A stretch of 64,000 nt of DNA, taken from positions 1,344,891,550-1,344,955,549 of the forward strand of contig OY856411.1 of assembly GCA_963693085.1 (NCBI GenBank), given 5' to 3'. Under the pieces are notes generated by a model. That model made no database searches. It was not told where the DNA came from and saw only the letters and a list, made by a program, of their open reading frames with translations. This DNA is from Alisma plantago-aquatica (lineage: Eukaryota > Streptophyta > Magnoliopsida > Alismatales > Alismataceae). Of this stretch, positions 50,539 through 61,708 are shown piece by piece. Each line of letters opens with the position of its first letter. The first letter of the stretch is position 1. Position numbers and translations under genes: made by a program.

Positions 50539-51163
50539 TTCCTAGTTTATAGAGTGCTCATATATATGTCTTTTGTAGGCTTTCATGTATTGAACATCAG
50601 ACACTAAATCTGATGACTACTATTTTCATATCTTGTCATTTTTTTTCCTTTTTTAGCTTTTCATCGTGAGAGGACCTACTTCTATTGTAATCTTATTATT
50701 TGTACCTTTAAATCTATGCTTTGTTATATCTCGTGAGTTATTGGTGTGTGCTTCCACATTTTGGTTATGACTTTTAGTATATTTGTTCTCTCTATGTCTT
50801 ATGTTGGTGGTTAGCTGTGGTGTTTGTGCCTTTAGATAAGACTTGTTTTAGCTCTTCTACCCCCTCCTATTTGATATGACAAAGGGGGAGAAATGAGCTT
50901 AGTATATATTGAATTCTGATCCTTTTGTAGTTAATTATCTAAAATATCTTGTGACTATGAAAGTGGACTAAATAGAATATATGTTCTATGGTTATGATTT
51001 TTGGAGAAACTAGGCATACATGTAAAGGTAATCATAGATTAGGGGGGACAAATTGCTATTGCACAACCATGTATCCCCCAACATTTGACAAGGTAAAAGT
51101 TCAAATTCTAACTTTATTTCAATATGTTGAGGAATGGTTTGTCGTCTTCAAAAAGGGGGAGAA
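50539..51163 (+). other. Element C 3' non-coding region with three polypurine-like motifs
   Basis: Motifs lie at 50882-50895, 51039-51050 and 51149-51163. The first sits in GACAAAGGGGGAGAAATGA and is nearly identical to A's. No gene is seen; the frame at 50988-51233 crosses into the LTR and is chance. Confidence 0.75.
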
Positions 51164-51407
51164 TGTTGACCTAATAGTTATACATTGTCCATATTTTGAT
51201 GATGACTTAACCATTCCATTCATATGTATCTAATATGTCTATTTGAGATTGATTTCAGGTATTAGGTACATGAAAAGGATGAATCCAATCAAGCCCTGGC
51301 TTGACTAAATACACGACAAAATTAATGCAAATGCACTTTTGTGAAAAACACCCTAAATCACTTAGGACAATTTTGTAAATCATTTGTTTGATGCTATGAC
51401 TTGTAAC
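51164..51407 (+). repeat. Element C 3' LTR, left 244 bases
   Basis: TGTTGACCTAATAG onward aligns with A's LTR up to GACTTGTAAC. It stops where element D inserted. The remainder should lie right of D but is absent, because that side was lost. Confidence 0.85.
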
Positions 51408-52822
51408 TGAAAAACCACTAGAGGGGGGTGAATAGGGCTTTATGAATATTTCAATAATAATTTAACTCAAACAACCACAATTGAAATAACAAGAAGGAGA
51501 CAAGGTGTTTAGAGTGGTTCCAACCTTAGCAAATACTAAGGCAGTCAATCCACTACCCGGTTGCTTACCCAACCGGGATTTTGAAAGTATTAATTTTATT
51601 ACCTCTCAAGGAATTTACATAAAATACAATGCTTTCTACACCCCTTTGGACAGCCTCCACCTTGAAGTAGTTGCACCAACTTGAAGCAACCTTCTTGAAG
51701 TAACTTCAAGCTCCCCCTTGAAGTAGCCTTCCTCTTTGAAGTAGCCTCCCGTTGCAACAGCCTTCTAGAAGTAGTCCAAAGCCTCCTTCTTCACCAAGAA
51801 GATCAAGACCCTCTCCAATCTGCAGCCTCCAACCCTAGGAGTAGCAAGGAGAGTACAAGCAATAAGAGTGAACAAGAAAGGAAAAAGGAAATTGCAATTA
51901 CCCTTGAAGCACAAGGCTTGATTTGCCTATATCAAGCGTATAGATCTCCTAACAAATGAATATTAAAGTGTTGGTTTGGTGGATAGGAGATACTAGCCTA
52001 AAGGACACGAATTGGGAGCAAGGGAAAAGAGTAGCCAATGCTAGTGTTGCTCAATTTCTCAAAACAGATTGCCAATTGCAAGTATGAAAGCTCAAGTATA
52101 ACAAAATTGTACTTTAGGTGTCCTACGGCTTGTCCTATTTATAGGAATGGCCTATGGATGCTTAAGGACATTCTAGATACATTCTAGGGGGTACCAAGTG
52201 CTCAATTAGCCGTTAGGTATCCACTAGTTGGTTTAACAACGGCTAGTTTAATTAATTCTGAAATTTTCAGAAAGAGATAGCTTCGGTCGAAGTTTTGTCG
52301 ATCGAGATCCCAGTCGGTCGAAGTTTTGTCGACCGAGGGACTGTCTGGAGTTAAGTGTATATAACGTTCTGATCCAACTCCCAACTACTTTGTCTGCAGA
52401 GTCTAACGGCTACTTGGGTCATTCTCGGTCGAGGAATTTGTCGACCGAGAGTGTCTCGGTCGAGGAGTTCATCGACCGAGATTCACCCTATTTCAACATT
52501 TCAATTAAAGTACTAAGTGTGTATATGAGTGTGCATATGTGACACTTATTGAAGGGGATGACCTATCTAAATGTGGTGTTTAGATAGGGAAGATCTAACG
52601 CTTGATTTACATGATGTCTAAGTACTTGTACATTATATATTTGTACGAGTTTTACAATTGATTACATTTCATGAAATTACAATAATTCAAGCATATAGAT
52701 TTCTGAATTCTTTGTCATCCACCTTATTCCTGCAATACTCAAGTAACATGTTAGATCGACAAGTATGAAATGTTTGTCATTGTCAAAACAAAGGGATTTA
52801 AGTGATGTCCATTTAGCCAACA
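51408..52822 (-). repeat. Element D 3' LTR (1415 bp)
   Basis: On the plus strand it runs TGAAAAACCACTAG...TTAGCCAACA. The TATA box on the minus strand is at 52135-52144. Inverted TCGGTCGA/TCGACCGA pairs occupy about 52265-52490. CTTGAAGTAG words, the reverse complement of B's CTACTTCAAG words, lie at about 51660-51770. Chance frames are ignored. Confidence 0.92.
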
Positions 52823-53223
52823 ATCTACCCCTTTTTGAAGATGACAAACATTTTTATAAATCAACTAGTCTTTAAGATGAGTTGAGTTTCATACCTGAAA
52901 TTTACTTTGTGAATTTCTTCTCCTGTTTATAAAATGTGTGCTTATTATTCGCCATGAAGTATGGAACATGAAATCCAATTCTTTAGGGAATATAGCAACT
53001 TTTAATGTAAAGCCAAGAGATTATGAAACTCATTTGATTGAGTTTTGCACAATTACCATGTTAAGATTTATTTTTATTTCTCCCCCTTTGTCATTTCAAA
53101 AAGATATCTGTTAAAATAGAAAAACTCCCCCTTAATTTGATATCCCCTATAGAAGAATAGCCATCAAATCCTATGAAAAAGATGTCCATTTAAAAGCCAA
53201 AAATGATACGATTAAAAACATTT
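52823..53223 (-). other. Element D polypurine-like motifs
   Basis: Read on the minus strand, the motifs are CTTCAAAAAGGGGTAGAT (52823-52840, abutting the LTR), AAATGACAAAGGGGGAGAAA (53077-53096) and TAAGGGGGAGTT (53123-53134). No gene is seen. Confidence 0.8.
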
Positions 53224-56200
53224 TTAAGAGGCACAAATATCAAAGAAAACATCTTCTAAGGGAGTGATAAGTAGTTGCTTCCTTATTTTGTTAAATTGGT
53301 CTAGTGGAAGCGGTTTTGTAAAAATATCAGCCAATTGATCTTTCGTATCAACATGATGAAGGGATACATGATTCTTAGAGATATGATCCCATAAAAAATG
53401 ATGACAGATTTCAATATGTTTAGCTCGGCTGTGTAAAATAGGATTGTGTGCTAAGTTTATAGCGCTTGTGTTGTCACAAAAGATAGGCGTAGATGAAAGA
53501 GTAAAACCATAATCATTTAACACTTGTTGCATATAGAGCACTTGAGCACAACAAGATCTGGCTGCCATATATTCAGCTTCAGTTGTAGAGAGGGCAACCG
53601 TATTTTGTTTCTTGCTAAACCAAGATACTAAGGCTCTTCCTAACAAGAAACAACCACCACTAGTGCTCTTGCAGTCAAGTCGACAACCAGCATAATCAGC
53701 ATCAGTATAAGCATTAAAATCCAAGGATTGTCCTTTTGGATACCATAAACCAAAACATGTGGTGCCGGATAAGTATCGAAGAATTTGTTTAACTGCTTGA
53801 AAATGAGAATGCATGGGTTGTGATTGAAATCGAGCACAAAGACCAACTGAAAACATGATGTCCGGTCTAGAAGCGGTTAAGTAAAGCAAACTACCAATCA
53901 TGGCTCTATATAAGGAATCATCAATAGGTTCCCCATCTTCATCCTTATCAATTTTAATAGAGGTAGCCATAGGAGTAGTGGCATGTTTGCATTGATCCAT
54001 TCCAAAACGTTTTAAGAGTTCTTTAGTATACTTTTCTTGGCTTATAAAAATCCCGGCAGGCGTTTGTTTAATTTGAAAACCAAGAAAGAAAGTTAGTTCA
54101 CTCATGAGGCTCATTTCAAATTCTTTTTGCATAATGTCACTAAATTGTGTGCACAATGATTCATTTGAAGCTCCAAAAATAATGTCATCAACATATATTT
54201 GAACAATGAGAAAATCATATGTATATGTTTTAAAAAATAAAGTAGAATCTGAATTTCCAATAGAAAAATCATTATCAAAAAGATATGTCTTGAGCCTTTC
54301 ATACCAGTTCCTATGTGCTTGTTTTAATCCATAAAGTGCTTTCTTAAGTTTGTAAACATAGTCACCTTTCTCCGGTATTTCAAAACCATGTGGTTGGGCA
54401 ACATACACTTCTTCTTGAATGATTCCATTAAGAAATGCACTTTTTACATCCATTTGGTAGAGTTTTATGTTTTTGTGTGTAGCTATAGCTAGTAGCATTC
54501 TAATAGCTTCAAGTCTTGCTACTGGTGCATACATTTCATCAAAGTCTATTCCTTCTTGTTGATTATATCCTTGTGCTACTAACCTAGCTTTATTTCTTAT
54601 TACTTCCCCTGCTTCATTTAACTTATTCCTAAAAACCCATTTAGTTCCAATAATGGTTTTATCTTGTGGTTTAGGAACTAAATCCCATACATCATTTTTA
54701 GTGAATTGGTTTAATTATTCTTGCATTGTTATTATCCAATAGTCATCTTTAAGAGCTTCAGACACCTTCTTAGGTTCAATAATAGAAACAAAGGCCATGT
54801 TTGCCACGTCTTTAAAAGAAGAACGAGTTTTGACTTTATCATTAGGATTTCCAATAATTAATTCTTGAGGATGATCCTTAATGATTCTAGGAATAGATTG
54901 TGTCCCAGCTTGGTCATTACTTGTAGTATTTTTATCACTATCATTTGGTATGGATAAATTTTCGAATTGATGAGTGAGATCAACTATTTCAAGATTTTCT
55001 GATGTTGGCTTTTCATGAAAGGAAATATTAATGGATTCCTCAACTTTTCTAGAAATAGTGTTGTAGACTCTAAATGCTTTGCTGGAGGTAGAATATCCCA
55101 AAAATAATGCTTTGTGATTTAGAGTCAAACTTATCTCTATCCTCTTTAGTGTTTAAGATATAGCATGTGGATCCAAAGGTATGAAAATAGTCAACTCTAG
55201 GTTTCTTAGTATATATTATTTCATATGGTGTTTTCTTCAAATAGGAATGAACAGTTACTCTATTTAACACATAGCATGTTGTGTTTACTGCTTCAGCCCA
55301 AAAAGTTTTAGGTGTATTATGTTCGAGCATCATAGTCCTAGCCATTTCTTATAGTGATCGATTTTTCCTTTCTAATATACCATTTTGTTGTGGAGTGCGT
55401 GGAGCAGAAAAGTTGTGAGTGTATCCTTGAGATGTGCAAAATTCTTCAAATAAATGGTTCTCAAATTCTCCACCATGATCACTTCTAATGGTACATATTT
55501 TGTTTTGTAATAGATTTTCAATCTTGGAACAAAATTTTATAAAGACTTGAATAGTGTCATCTTTGTTTGCAAGAAAATGTACCCATGGGTATCTACTATA
55601 ATCATCAACAATAACAAAACAATATCTTTTGCCACCAATAGATTGTGTCCGCATAGGTCCAAATAAATCCATATGAATCAGTTCTAGGGATCTACAGGTG
55701 CTAAGTACATGTTTGGGTTTAAAAGAGGTTTTTGTTTTCTTACCCAAAGTACATGGTTCACAATTTTCAACTTGATCAAAAGATAAATTAAGCAAACCAC
55801 GAACAAGATCATATTTAACTAACTTTTTGATAACATGTGAACTAGCATGACCCAACTTTTTATGCCATAGTTGTAAAGAATTTTCATTTGCAAGTAAGCA
55901 TTTTCCTACTACGGATTTCATAGAATTAGGTCTAAGAATATATAGATTTCCAACTCTTTTTCCTTCATAAACAACATTTGTAGTATTTTCTATTAGTAAC
56001 TTGCAGCAATTTTTGTTGAATAAAACATCATATCCACTGTCACATAATTGACTAACACTTATTAAATTATGGTGAAAACCATCAATGAGTAAAACATTTT
56101 TTATTTCGAGATTTGTACCAATGTTACCTATTCCAACGATTTTGCCTTTACCATTATCTCCAAAGGTGACTGTTCCACTCTTCTGTTCTTCAAAAGTTTG

Positions 56201-56314
56201 AAACGCATCCTTGTTTTTGGTCATGTGTTTGGAACATCCACTGTCGACCACCCAATCCTGCATTAAAATGTAGGTTTTGGTACCCATGTGATGGTCCAGT
56301 ATGGTTAGGAACAT
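53224..56314 (-). pseudogene. Element D pol: protease, integrase, RT, RNase H
   Basis: This is nearly complete. The open frame 56314-55349 holds the protease (VVDSGCSKHMT), the HHCC zinc region (LWHKKLGHAS...CEPCTLGK) and the integrase catalytic core with HMDLFGP, IRSDHGGEFEN and QQNGILERKN, so D, D and E are present. A TAA at 55349 follows NRSL. A one-base frameshift lies near 55125 and a TAA at 54715. From there to 53224 RT and RNase H are open: YVDD at 54184-54189, [19 protein letters not shown] and DIFTKPLPL, with D-E-D-D residues present. The three lesions disable the polyprotein. Copia pol normally follows gag in this order. Confidence 0.92.
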
Positions 56315-56765
56315 TTAATTACATTCTGAATAAAAGAATTTGATTCAAAACTTCATTCGGTCGACAACAGTTCGACCGACATCTCTCTCGGTCGACCAAT
56401 TTGTCGATCGAGGAAGTTGTTGTATTACAGATTAAAACTGAATAAAACTAGAAGTCTACTCAGTCGACCACTTTTCGACCAAATTTTGCCCCGATCGACC
56501 ATTTTTCGACCGAAAGGGTTGCTGTTTTACTCAGGTTGTTGCTGTAGATTTTAATTTATCACAGGCATCTGGTCGGTCGACAAAAGTTCGACCGATTGTA
56601 TTCTCGGTCGATGATACTTCAACCGAATAAGTTTCTGTTTCAGTATATCAGTTCAGAAAATTACCATAATGCATGAGACCTTTTATTAAGTTGAGATAAG
56701 ACAATATAATTTTCAAAAGTGAGCATTGGATCATATCTCAACTGAATTTCATTCAAGTCTACTAA
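56315..56765 (-). other. Element D gag-protease spacer with inverted-repeat array
   Basis: About 450 bases carry stops in all plausible frames. At 56345-56635 there are at least eight TCGGTCGA/TCGACCGA-type words in alternating orientation. Flanking sequence (56640-56765, 56286-56340) matches the corresponding spacer in B (22880-22960). Confidence 0.7.
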
Positions 56766-58489
56766 GTTTGGGATTTTGGAACCCAAACTAATTCGGAATC
56801 CTTGTTCTTATATGGGCATGAAAATGAATAATGTCCAAGATGTAGACAAAAGTGACAAGTAATAGAATCAACTTCATTTCTCTTTCTAGGAATTGTGTTC
56901 TTAGGTACAAACATAGTCTGAGTCTTGGATGTTGTATCTCTTTTGGATTGATTTTCTTTGGATCATATCCTAATCCTCTTCTTCCATTGAAACTAGAGGA
57001 AATTTTCATAATATTATCAAGGATGTCTTTACCTCTTAAGTCATTTAGTTTTCTATGTAGATTAGCAATGTCATCCATCTTCTTGTGTATATCTTTCCTT
57101 GCTTGATCTAAATCAGATAATAGAAAGTTTCTTTCATTTACAACATTATCATAGTCTAGATGGTTATGTAGAATTGGTTGGGCCTGAAAATCATTCAGTT
57201 CAGCTAACAAATTAATCTTTTCTTAAGAAAGAAGATCAACATTTGTTTCTAGAGTAAGTAACTTTCTATTGCAGTCATTTTAAGATGTTTTTAAAGAAAA
57301 AATCTCAAGATCAATGTTGTTCTTTTTAGAAGAGAGATTATTTAATTTAGCATATAACTCCTCATTTGTTTTGGTAATCTTCTTTAGTTTCTTTTTGCAG
57401 TCAACATATTTATCATGAGTTTCTTGTAGACTAGCAATTAACTCTTCTTTAGGGAGATCAAAAAGGCTTACTTCTTGGGAATCTTCATCATCTTCTCTTG
57501 CCATGAGACATTCCACCTTTTCTTATCCACTTTCACTCTCACTTGACTCATCCCATGCAGCTTTATAAGCTTTTTCTCCCTTCTTTTTGTGTGAGCTTTT
57601 CTTTCCTTTATTTGCTTTAGGGCATTCATTTTTGAGATGTCCTTTCTTTCCACACTCAAAACATCTAGGAGGAGAAGAAGAAGAACTAGAAATTTTGTTA
57701 GATCTAAATCTTTTATATTTCTTACCATTGACACTCAAGGCTTCTTCTCCTTTTTCTTCACTTGACTCATCACTTTCCGATGTGATGTTTTTTTGAAGCT
57801 TTTAGAGCCACATCCTTGTTTTTTCCTTGTTGAAGTTCATGTTCTCTTCTTTCTTCCTCTTCTAGAGTTGCTTCATGAGCTTCTAGGTTGCCTATGAGTT
57901 GTTCCATTCTCAGTCGGGTGAGGTCATTTGCTTCTTCAATTTCCGTCACTTTGGGCTTGTATTTGGGAGGAAGTGATCTAAGAATCTTTGACACCTGATC
58001 TTCCTCACTAATAAGTTTACCTAAAGCATTCAAACCATTTACAATAGAAGAGAATTTTGCATACATTTCACTAATAGATTCATTTTGATCCATACGAAAC
58101 TGTTCAAATTTCTATTTAAGCATTCCAATCTTGGAATTCTTAACTTGTACAGTTCCTTCATAAGTTATGGAAAGTATATGCCAAATTTCGTAGGCTGTTT
58201 CACAATTTGATATCCTATTAAATTCTCCAACTGAAATTGAACAATAAAGTATACTTACAGCCTTTGCATTCATTTGGGCAGATTTTACCGTATTGGTGTC
58301 CCAAGCTGCATATTCCGCTTGAGGAAGCTCGTAAGGAGTTGACGCCATCCTCCATAGATCCCAACTTATCCCTTGAAAGTAAAATTGCATCCTTCTTTTC
58401 CATTAGGTGTAGTTAGTTCCACCAAATGCAGGAGGCCTAGCCACAAGTGTCCCTTCAAGGTTGAGGTTGTTGAGCAACCTGTCACCCAT
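56766..58489 (-). pseudogene. Element D gag
   Basis: The start chosen is the ATG at 58489, about 30 bases inside the primer site, giving MGDRLLNNLNLEGT. Then come the UBN2-type domain (QFYFQGISWDLWRM, MYAKFSSIVNGLNALG, ILRSLPPKYKPKV), an acidic/basic region, a CCHC knuckle (57622-57663), a long coiled coil (about 57520-57010) and a second CCHC knuckle (56816-56857). A VWVPKSQT tail ends before 56766. Lesions are a TAA near 58412, a TAG near 58111, a frameshift in an A-run near 57795, further stops (about 57538, 57279 and 57225) and a frameshift near 56950. Two knuckles with a coil between them are visible. Confidence 0.85.
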
Positions 58490-58519
58490 TCTTCAAGACT
58501 TGGTTAGAGTTCCTTGAAG

Positions 58520-58534
58520 CCTGCTCTGATACCA
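58520..58534 (-). other. Element D primer-binding site
   Basis: The minus strand reads TGGTATCAGAGCAGG, the initiator tRNA-Met type, two bases inside the LTR end at 58537. Confidence 0.92.
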
Positions 58535-58536
58535 AT

Positions 58537-59412
58537 TGAAAAACCACTAGAGGGGGGGTGAATAGGGTTTTATGAATATTTAAATAATAATTTAACTCAA
58601 ACAACCACAATTGAAATAACAAGAAGGAGACAAGGTGTTTAGAGTGGTTCCAACCTTAGCAAATACTAAGGCAGTTAATCCACTACCCGGTTGCTTACCC
58701 AACCGGGATTTTGAAAGTATTAATTTTATTACCTCTCAAGGAATTTACATAAAATACAATACTTTCTACACCCCTTTGGACAACCTTCACCTTGAAGTAG
58801 TTGCACCAACTTGAAGCAGCCTTCTTGAAGTAACTTCAAGCTCCCCCTTGAAGTAGCCTTCCTCTTTGAAGTAGCCTCCTGTTGCAACAGCCTTCTAAAA
58901 GTAGTCCAAAGCTTCCTTCTTCACCAAGAAGATCAAGACCCTCTCCAATCCGTATCCTCCAACCCTAGGAGTAGCAAGGAGAGTATAAGCAATAAGAGTG
59001 AACAAGAAAGGAAAAAGGAAATTGCAATTACCCTTGAAGCACAAGGCTTGATTTGCCTATATCAAGCATATAGATCTCCTAACCAATGAATATTGAAGTG
59101 TTGTTTTGGTGGATAGGAGATACTGGCCTATAGGACATGAATTGGGATCAAGGGAAAAGAGTAGCCAATGCTAGTGTTTCTCAATTTCTCAAAACAGATT
59201 GCCAATTGCAAGTATGAAAGCTCAAGTATAGCACAAGTGTACTTTAGGTGTCCTATGGCTTATCCTATTTATAGGAATGGCCTATGGATGCTTAAGGACA
59301 TTCTAGATACGTTCTAGAGGGTTCCAAGTGATCAATTAGTCATTAGGTATCCACTAGTTGGTTGAACAACAACTAGTTTAATTAATTCTAAAAATTTCAG
59401 AAAGAGATAGCT
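58537..59412 (-). repeat. Element D 5' LTR, truncated (876 of ~1415 bp)
   Basis: It is close to identical to 51408-52270 and includes the TATA box (59265-59274). It stops at AGAGATAG, after which the left copy continues into the TCGGTCGA array while this copy passes into unrelated sequence. The missing part is most of U3, including the inverted-repeat array. Confidence 0.88.
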
Positions 59413-60727
59413 AGTAAAAACATGATCCGCTAGAGTTTCAACACCTCTCTCGAGGGAGTTGAAATGGGAAACACGATTCGATAGCTAGTAAAAACATGAT
59501 CCAAGCATACAATCTAGAGTTCATATGTTAAAAAAAGAAATCATCCAACAAAAGGGGGCCAAACACAGAGCAATAGGTATTAAAACTCCACTAATTCCAT
59601 TAGCATGAGTATTGTATAAAAGGTTTTAGTTACATTGCATAATAAATGAAAGTAAATGACTGTAAAAAGGGAAGATAGGTATCGCCTCCTTGATATAGGA
59701 GGGCGATATACAGCAGCAGACCCCTAAGGTGTCTCTAACCCAATACCGGGCGGGAGCTCTGACTGACATGCCCATGTCAGGCGGCCAGCCCCTGTCGGGC
59801 GATAGGTAGTGGCGGGCAGGCATAACGGCCAAGGCTCACTACCCGATATGGTTGTATCGGGGTACCACCCTCTCAGGCGGCACGCCGTGACGGGAAATCC
59901 ATATCGAACTCGGTATCGTTTCGGGTTAAAGATAGCTTAGGTTCTCAGGTTCCTTGTATTGGTGTAGGGGCGAGCCGTCTCGGATAAGAGCCCATCTAGG
60001 AACCCGACACATTGGGTGGCCTTCTTAGTCGTATCGGGCTGCTGCGACTACCGGGATGGGTTCTAAGTGAACCACTCCCGCCCCTATCGGGTAGGGGGTG
60101 TGCTCACCAAGTATCACCTGGCACACCCTTGGAACGCGTCACACTATCTCCTGAAGCTTTCCAAATTTAGCTTTTGCTAGGGTTTCGACCCGTCCCATCG
60201 GAGTCCTGTAGCTGCTATTTATAGGCAGCGGTTGGAAGAAGTTGTAGTTCTCCGGGCACCACGTGTCCTCCATCGGCTCCATTAGTGTGGCTTCGGGGAT
60301 GATCGACATGTGTGTCGCCCGGCAGAGCTAGTGTCGGGTTGCAAGCGTGTCGGGTAGTCATGACAGGTGGGCGCCTACTGGTGGTTGGCTCGTATCGCAC
60401 GACACGCTAAATCAGGAGAGTAGTCGTGGCGGGTACAGCTCCCTGACGGGTAAGCGACGTATCGCCCGGTGGGGTCTTCTTGCGCGACACACCCGTGTCG
60501 TGTGGCTGGTAGGAGGGCTGATGTAGGTAAACGTCGTTCATGGGCCAGGACGAGCCTTTTTGGTGGAAAGACAAGGAAAAACTCTACAAAAGAATGCAAA
60601 AGTTGGTCAGAGCGTAGAGCAGTTTAGTTTGGTTCAAAATATAACAAAATTGATAGGAAAAATAGTTTAGAGGGCAGTTTTGACAACAAAATATAGTCCA
60701 TAAATAACCCCAAAAAGGGTGTTATCA
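59413..60727 (-). repeat. Gypsy-like LTR of the Ulp1-carrying element
   Basis: On the minus strand it starts TGATAACACCC at 60727, right after a polypurine tract. It has a GC-rich middle and a TATA box (about 60217-60224, reading CCTATAAATAG), then runs on to the junction with D at about 59413. Its own end is not clearly defined. The start and polypurine context resemble Tat/Athila-type gypsy elements. The frames at 59626-60599 are chance. Confidence 0.65.
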
Positions 60728-60741
60728 ACTCCCCCAAACTT
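60728..60741 (-). other. Polypurine tract of the Ulp1-carrying element
   Basis: The minus strand reads TAAGTTTGGGGGAGT immediately before the LTR start TGATAAC. A similar TAAGTTTGGGGGG lies upstream at 61632-61644. Confidence 0.75.
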
Positions 60742-61708
60742 AGCATTTTGATTGTCCCCAATCAATCTGTACATATTTTAAGGCTTTGTTTTGCGATACT
60801 TCTTCCAAACCCGACATAGTCTTCGGACAAGGGGTTTGAGCGAGTAATGAGATGTCTTAATGAAAATTTTGTCTTACTATGAACGATGGACTTTATTTTT
60901 CCTACCTTATTTAAGTAAAAATTCTCTCTTCAGCTTTTTCGAGACTTAGGTGCATGATTCCAAAGTTAGCTTTCACACCAAACAGCTTTTGGGAATAGAA
61001 AGTTGGGTTTTTGGGTAGGCTTAAGGCTTTTTGGGTTTTTCTTGTTTCCCATCAGTCCATCCAGGTACGGGTCCGTTAACAGGAGAGTGATCCTTGCAGT
61101 CCAAGCCAGTTGGCTTTAGAGTAGTGATTTCACATCCTACGTACCACTTCCCTAGATCTACCATGCCTAAAGATGGGTACTTTTGGAAAAATAAGTGTGT
61201 ATATATAGTTTTTTTAGCACAACTCTCATGCTTTTATTCACTCTCATAAGGATTTTATCTCTTTTTGAGATTTTTGATGGGTAGGGAAACAAAAGCAAGT
61301 AGCTGTTTGGGCAACTTTTTCCTTCACATACACATCTCTTAGCTGTTGCGAGATTCTTTTTCAAAATTGGCGTAGAAAAGTTATAGCCTGTCATTTGAGA
61401 CTGTAATTTCATAAAAACATAACAAAAACTTGCACCACCTTAGACACAGAGAAAACAAGTTGGGATAAGTTGTATCAGATTTTTACTATAGAGTGTCTTT
61501 ATACAATTGTATAGAGGCAAGGGGTTGTATATGCACTATATTGTATCAGACTTGTATATGTATATATACACAGAGTATGTTTAAGAGAAAAAGGAAAGAC
61601 AAAATGAGTACCTCCCTCACTGATATATAGTACCCCCCAAACTTACCCCACACTCTATCCCAGAGTTGTGAGATAAATAAAGGAGCATAGTGATAAATCA
61701 GTGAGGGT
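60742..61708 (-). other. Non-coding region between Ulp1 ORF and polypurine tract
   Basis: No gene is seen in about 970 bases. Small frames at 61167-61412 and 61546-61761 have no recognisable content. Long 3' non-coding regions before the polypurine tract are common in Tat-type gypsy elements. Confidence 0.5.

Larger units (their letters stand above)
51408..59412 (-). mobile_element. Copia element D (Sirevirus-like, B family)
   Basis: On the minus strand: a truncated 5' LTR (58537-59412), primer site, gag, spacer, pol, polypurine motifs and a complete 3' LTR (51408-52822). The left target copy is expected to be GTAAC (51403-51407); the right one is lost. Only about 400 bases separate pol from the 3' LTR, so D lacks the third ORF found in A-C. 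It has the fewest disabling mutations of the copia elements here and is probably the youngest of them. Confidence 0.88.
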
